In this document: one piece after another, positions 61,092 to 64,000 of the stretch | Numbering within the stretch: the stretch's first letter is position 1 | How the letters are laid out: the number at the start of each line of letters is the position of its first letter | Assembly: GCA_934746645.1 (NCBI GenBank) | Contig: CAKVFE010000001.1 | Location: 496,001-560,000, forward strand | DNA: 64,000 nt | Direction of reading: 5' to 3' | Source: an uncultured Clostridia bacterium | Lineage (GTDB): Bacteria; Bacillota; Clostridia; Christensenellales; UBA1242 | Notes under the pieces: model-generated | Database searches by the model: none | What the model was told of the DNA's origin: nothing | Seen by the model: the letters and a program-made list of their open reading frames with translations, nothing else | Made by a program: the position numbers and the translations under genes

Positions 61092-62465
61092 ATGTATGCA
61101 ACAATACTAGATATAGCAGACTGGACACTGATTGCCCTAATGGGTCTGTCCGTGATATTACTGCTGTACAAAATTTTCTATAACATATATGGATTATTGC
61201 CGGACAGAAAATTTCCGGACGCAAAGAAAAATCACAAATACGCAATATTGATACCTGCAAGATATGAAAGCAGTGTTATATCTAGGTTATTGGATAGTCT
61301 AAAAGAACAAGATTATCCTAAAGAATGTTTTGATACTTATGTTATTATCGAATCCGAAAGTGACCCAACCTTTGAGATATGCAAGCAATATGAAAATGTA
61401 ACTGCATTTGTAAGACCTAACTTAAATGTTAAAAGCAAAGGTGGAGCTTTAGACCAAATAACCAAACATTTGATAGAAACAAAAAAAGCTGAAGAATATG
61501 AAGCATATTTTATATTTGATGCAGACAATATGGCAGCTCCAAATTTCTTAACCGAAATGAACAAAACTTATGATGCTGGATATGAAATAGCACTAAGTTA
61601 TCGTAACTCCATAAACTGGAACGATGGTTGGATAGCAAGTTGTAGTGGACTAACATTTAGTATGCTTAACACAATGCAAAACAAATGTCGTGCAAGATTT
61701 AATCAAAATGTTTTGGTAAGTGGAACTGGTTTTTATATTTCTGCAAGAGTTATTAATGGTTTAGGTGGTTGGCCTTTCCAATGCCTAACAGAAGATGTAG
61801 AGATAAGCAATTATGCAGTACTTAATGATATAAAAGGTGCATACAACACCAATACCCAATTCTTTGACGAACAACCTATCAATCTAAAAATAAGTTGGAA
61901 CCAAAGAGTAAGATGGGTAAAAGGTCATATGCAAGTTGGCAAAAAATACAACAAGAAATTGTGGAAAAGCAGTTTGGTTTCTAAGGAGAACAAACTTGGC
62001 AAACTAGAATTTGCATTAGGCATAATACCTATTGCTGTACCACTAGCATCAATAATAGTTTATAGCATATTTACTTTGGTACTAGGTATTGTAGGTGCTT
62101 GTCTAAAAGTAGAACCTCACCTATGGCATTTAGCACTCATCAACTTTGGTGTGGCAGTCGGTGGAATGTATTTATTCTTGGCTTTATACACTTTGGTACT
62201 TATCTTAGCAGAGAAAAAGCACATTGACCTTACAGCAAAAAATGCTTTTATAGCAATAATTATGAATCCTTTCTTTATGGGACTTTATATCCCAATCGCA
62301 ATAGCAGCATTATTTAAAAAAGAAGTTAAATGGAAACCTATTGAGCGTAAAGCAGATATAGAGAAAGAACAATATAGTAGTCTTATTGTTGACGGCGAAA
62401 GAACCGACAAACCAAACAATGAAGAAATAACCAAACAATTAGATGCCGAATTTATTAAAAAATAA
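61092..62465 (+). CDS. Membrane glycosyltransferase, GT2 family
   Basis: A 457-residue processive-type GT2 enzyme with one N-terminal membrane helix (about 8-33), a cytoplasmic catalytic domain and three or four C-terminal helices. Motifs in order: PARYESSVI with early Asp/Glu, IFDADN (DxD), TEDVEI (catalytic Asp) and QRVRW (QxxRW). Such enzymes build beta-linked cell-surface or lipid-linked glycans, related to the BcsA/NodC/HAS group. Start ATG 61092 follows GGGAG. The charged C-terminal tail is cytoplasmic. Confidence 0.9.
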   Translation: MYATILDIADWTLIALMGLSVILLLYKIFYNIYGLLPDRKFPDAKKNHKYAILIPARYESSVISRLLDSLKEQDYPKECFDTYVIIESESDPTFEICKQYENVTAFVRPNLNVKSKGGALDQITKHLIETKKAEEYEAYFIFDADNMAAPNFLTEMNKTYDAGYEIALSYRNSINWNDGWIASCSGLTFSMLNTMQNKCRARFNQNVLVSGTGFYISARVINGLGGWPFQCLTEDVEISNYAVLNDIKGAYNTNTQFFDEQPINLKISWNQRVRWVKGHMQVGKKYNKKLWKSSLVSKENKLGKLEFALGIIPIAVPLASIIVYSIFTLVLGIVGACLKVEPHLWHLALINFGVAVGGMYLFLALYTLVLILAEKKHIDLTAKNAFIAIIMNPFFMGLYIPIAIAALFKKEVKWKPIERKADIEKEQYSSLIVDGERTDKPNNEEITKQLDAEFIKK

Positions 62466-62489
62466 ATTATCCAATATACCCTATAAAAA

Positions 62490-62523
62490 AAGACATTACA
62501 CGAAAATGTAATGCCTTTTTTTA
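62490..62523. terminator. Bidirectional terminator between convergent genes
   Basis: CATTACA (62494-62500) pairs with TGTAATG (62507-62513), A-run and T-run outside. Confidence 0.75.
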
Positions 62524-62994
62524 TTACTCAAACTCTTCTATCTTTCTATCTATATAGTTACATATTGATTTTTCTTTACAGCCATATTTTGTCCATAGAG
62601 TAATTAAATTAATATCGTTATCGTTGCAAAACTCTTTTAATTCTTTATCTCTTGCACTTCTTAATAAATCTCGTGAATGAGAGCCATCATTGATTTCTAT
62701 AAGGGCAATTGTTTCTGTATCATCTAAATCCCTAAACACAATATCTATTCTAAAATTTTCTGCTTTATAACCAGGGAATAAACTTCTTAAATATACTTGA
62801 GTTTTTATAAGATATTTCTCATGATAATTTTTATACAACATCTTGTAATATACTTTTTCACATTTTGTACATTTGTCTAATTGTTCTTCATAATCGTTGT
62901 CATATTGTTTTTTAGAATTAATTTCTTTGTCATCTTCTTCGTCATCTTCATCACTTGGAAAAAAATAATTTAAAATCGCACTAATAATACACAT
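62524..62994 (-). CDS. DUF2726-like PD-(D/E)xK protein
   Basis: A 156-residue protein. After a short hydrophobic N terminus and an acidic segment (DEDDEEDDKE), residues 45-150 follow the DUF2726 pattern: CEKVYYKMLYKN, TQVYLRSLFPGY, RIDIVFRD, ALIEINDGSHS and RDKELKEFCNDNDINLI. The D in RIDIV and E in IEIN suggest a PD-(D/E)xK-type nuclease fold, though the Lys is replaced by Asn in this copy, so activity is doubtful. The N-terminal segment may anchor it to the membrane. ATG 62994 follows AAGGGG. Confidence 0.7.
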   Translation of the reverse strand: MCIISAILNYFFPSDEDDEEDDKEINSKKQYDNDYEEQLDKCTKCEKVYYKMLYKNYHEKYLIKTQVYLRSLFPGYKAENFRIDIVFRDLDDTETIALIEINDGSHSRDLLRSARDKELKEFCNDNDINLITLWTKYGCKEKSICNYIDRKIEEFE

Positions 62995-63196
62995 ACTAAT
63001 CCCCTTAATTACATACTTAGTTAATAGTCAAAAGTCAATAACTAATCTTTAACAATAGTTATATATCATTTTTAATAACAATTTGTCAATTAAGAGATAT
63101 GCATATTGTGTTTATCCAATAGATAAAAAAATATCTTATATTGAAGAATGTTCAATACAAAATATTTTTTATTATTTTATTTCTAAATATACTTTA

Positions 63197-64000
63197 TTAA
63201 TTTTTATCATTATCTCTTATTGCTTCGGCAACTTTTATACCATCGACTGCACTACTAATAATTCCACCAGCGTATCCAGCACCTTCGCCACAAGGATACA
63301 GACCTTTTATTTTTGTTTGCATTGTATCATCTCTAACTATTGTTACTGGGCTACTGCTTCGACTTTCAATAGCAATAAGCAAATTGCCATCATCACTAAA
63401 TCCTTTCAACTTGTCATTAAGAAGTGGTAATCCTTCTTTCAAACTCTGAGTAACAAAATCTGGTAAACATTTTGAAATATCACTCATCTTAATAGCTGTA
63501 CTTGGGACTATCTTTAACGCTGTATCTTTATGTCCTAAAAAACTACCAACAGTTTGAGCTGGACACTCTTTACCCATAGTTAGGCTATATGCAAGTTGTT
63601 CGTATTTAGATTGAAACTCTATACCTGTAAGTGGGTGTGTACTACCATAATCTTCTGGTACAACATTAACCAATACTGCACTATTGGCATTAGGCAAATT
63701 ACGAGCAAAATAACTCATACCATTGGTTACGACTTCACAATTATTGCTAGCAGAGTTGACCACTACACCACCTGGGCACATACAAAAAGTAAACACACTT
63801 CTACCGTTTGGTAAATGCACAGCCAACTTATAATCAGCTGGTGGCAAATGCGAATCCAATATTCCATACTGACTAAGATTGATTTTTTCTTGACTCTGTT
63901 CTATACGAACACCCATAGCAAATGGTTTTTGTTTTAGCTCTAGTCCTTTATCATAAAGTAGTCTAAAAGTATCTCTTGCACTATGTCCTATACACAATGC
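63197..64000 (-). CDS. FAD-dependent dehydrogenase, COG2509-type (5' end outside window)
   Basis: The C-terminal 268 residues of a large FAD-dependent oxidoreductase. The frame is open to the window end, reading ALCIGHSARDTF, so the TTG at 63997 is internal. Seen are GHSARDTF, FCMCPGGVVVN and GLYPCGEGAGYAGGIISSAVDG, the FAD-binding motif near the C terminus of COG2509 proteins (about 530 residues in full). Substrate unknown. The stop lies at 63197; no terminator is clear downstream. Confidence 0.88.
   Translation of the reverse strand, partial: ALCIGHSARDTFRLLYDKGLELKQKPFAMGVRIEQSQEKINLSQYGILDSHLPPADYKLAVHLPNGRSVFTFCMCPGGVVVNSASNNCEVVTNGMSYFARNLPNANSAVLVNVVPEDYGSTHPLTGIEFQSKYEQLAYSLTMGKECPAQTVGSFLGHKDTALKIVPSTAIKMSDISKCLPDFVTQSLKEGLPLLNDKLKGFSDDGNLLIAIESRSSSPVTIVRDDTMQTKIKGLYPCGEGAGYAGGIISSAVDGIKVAEAIRDNDKN

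Overview
The window looks like a chromosome segment of an uncultured low-GC Bacillota, most likely a gut-associated member of Clostridia or a relative. The support is the AT-rich sequence, standard genetic code, strong AGGAG-type ribosome sites, Gram-positive-style lipoprotein and surface genes, an acyl-ACP thioesterase, a QueH-type epoxyqueuosine reductase and a mucin-type M60 metallopeptidase. No replication, rRNA, insertion sequence, transposase, integrase or CRISPR array is visible. Taxonomy is inference; no marker that fixes the genus is present.

Bases 1-14261 are an accessory defence region. In order it holds a restriction-modification locus with two C5-cytosine methyltransferases and a PD-(D/E)xK nuclease between them (M1 is cut by the window start), a Hachiman system (hamA, hamB), a divergently transcribed Shedu gene (sduA), a HEPN-domain protein with an R-x4-H motif, a zinc-ribbon DUF4145 protein, a protein-free stretch of small RNA units with their own promoters and terminators, a GNAT acetyltransferase flanked by two copies of the same structured RNA, an orphan protein resembling the helical domain of phage 5-hydroxymethyluracil DNA kinases, and an unknown protein. 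The five defence transcripts that can be traced start at extended -10 promoters (TGnTATAAT type).

From 14394 on the content is chromosomal housekeeping and surface biology: deoB-deoD nucleoside salvage, a large unknown membrane protein, a cysteine-synthase-like enzyme, a DASS transporter with chorismate mutase, a split HipA-like kinase locus (22616-23883), an MBL hydrolase, a lipoprotein, an SDR, an ABC-2 exporter, the M60 peptidase with its own consensus promoter, a cytosolic HExxH metallopeptidase, a second split HipA-like locus in reversed gene order (34861-36310), an HD-GYP-like protein, and a MacB-like ABC transporter.

At 40741-41351, on the minus strand, lies a roughly 610-nt large structured non-coding RNA with a 27-bp terminal helix, consensus promoter and terminator. 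Its size and architecture recall the ornate large RNAs (ROOL/OLE/GOLLD), with ROOL as the best guess. The rest holds glyA, a YhhN protein, an SCP2-domain/iron alcohol dehydrogenase operon, metal-export and other membrane proteins, queH, RNA modification and tRNA functions (tRNA-Gln(CUG), YbaK/EbsC-like deacylase, aspS-asnS), an acyl-ACP thioesterase, a GT2 glycosyltransferase and, cut by the window end, an FAD-dependent dehydrogenase.

The most promising undescribed material is the minus-strand RNA set at 10.58-12.34 kb (including the duplicated, covarying, possibly pseudoknotted RNA pair), the large RNA at 40.7 kb, the two split-HipA loci without a HipB gene, and the HEPN and HMUDK-like orphans in the defence region.
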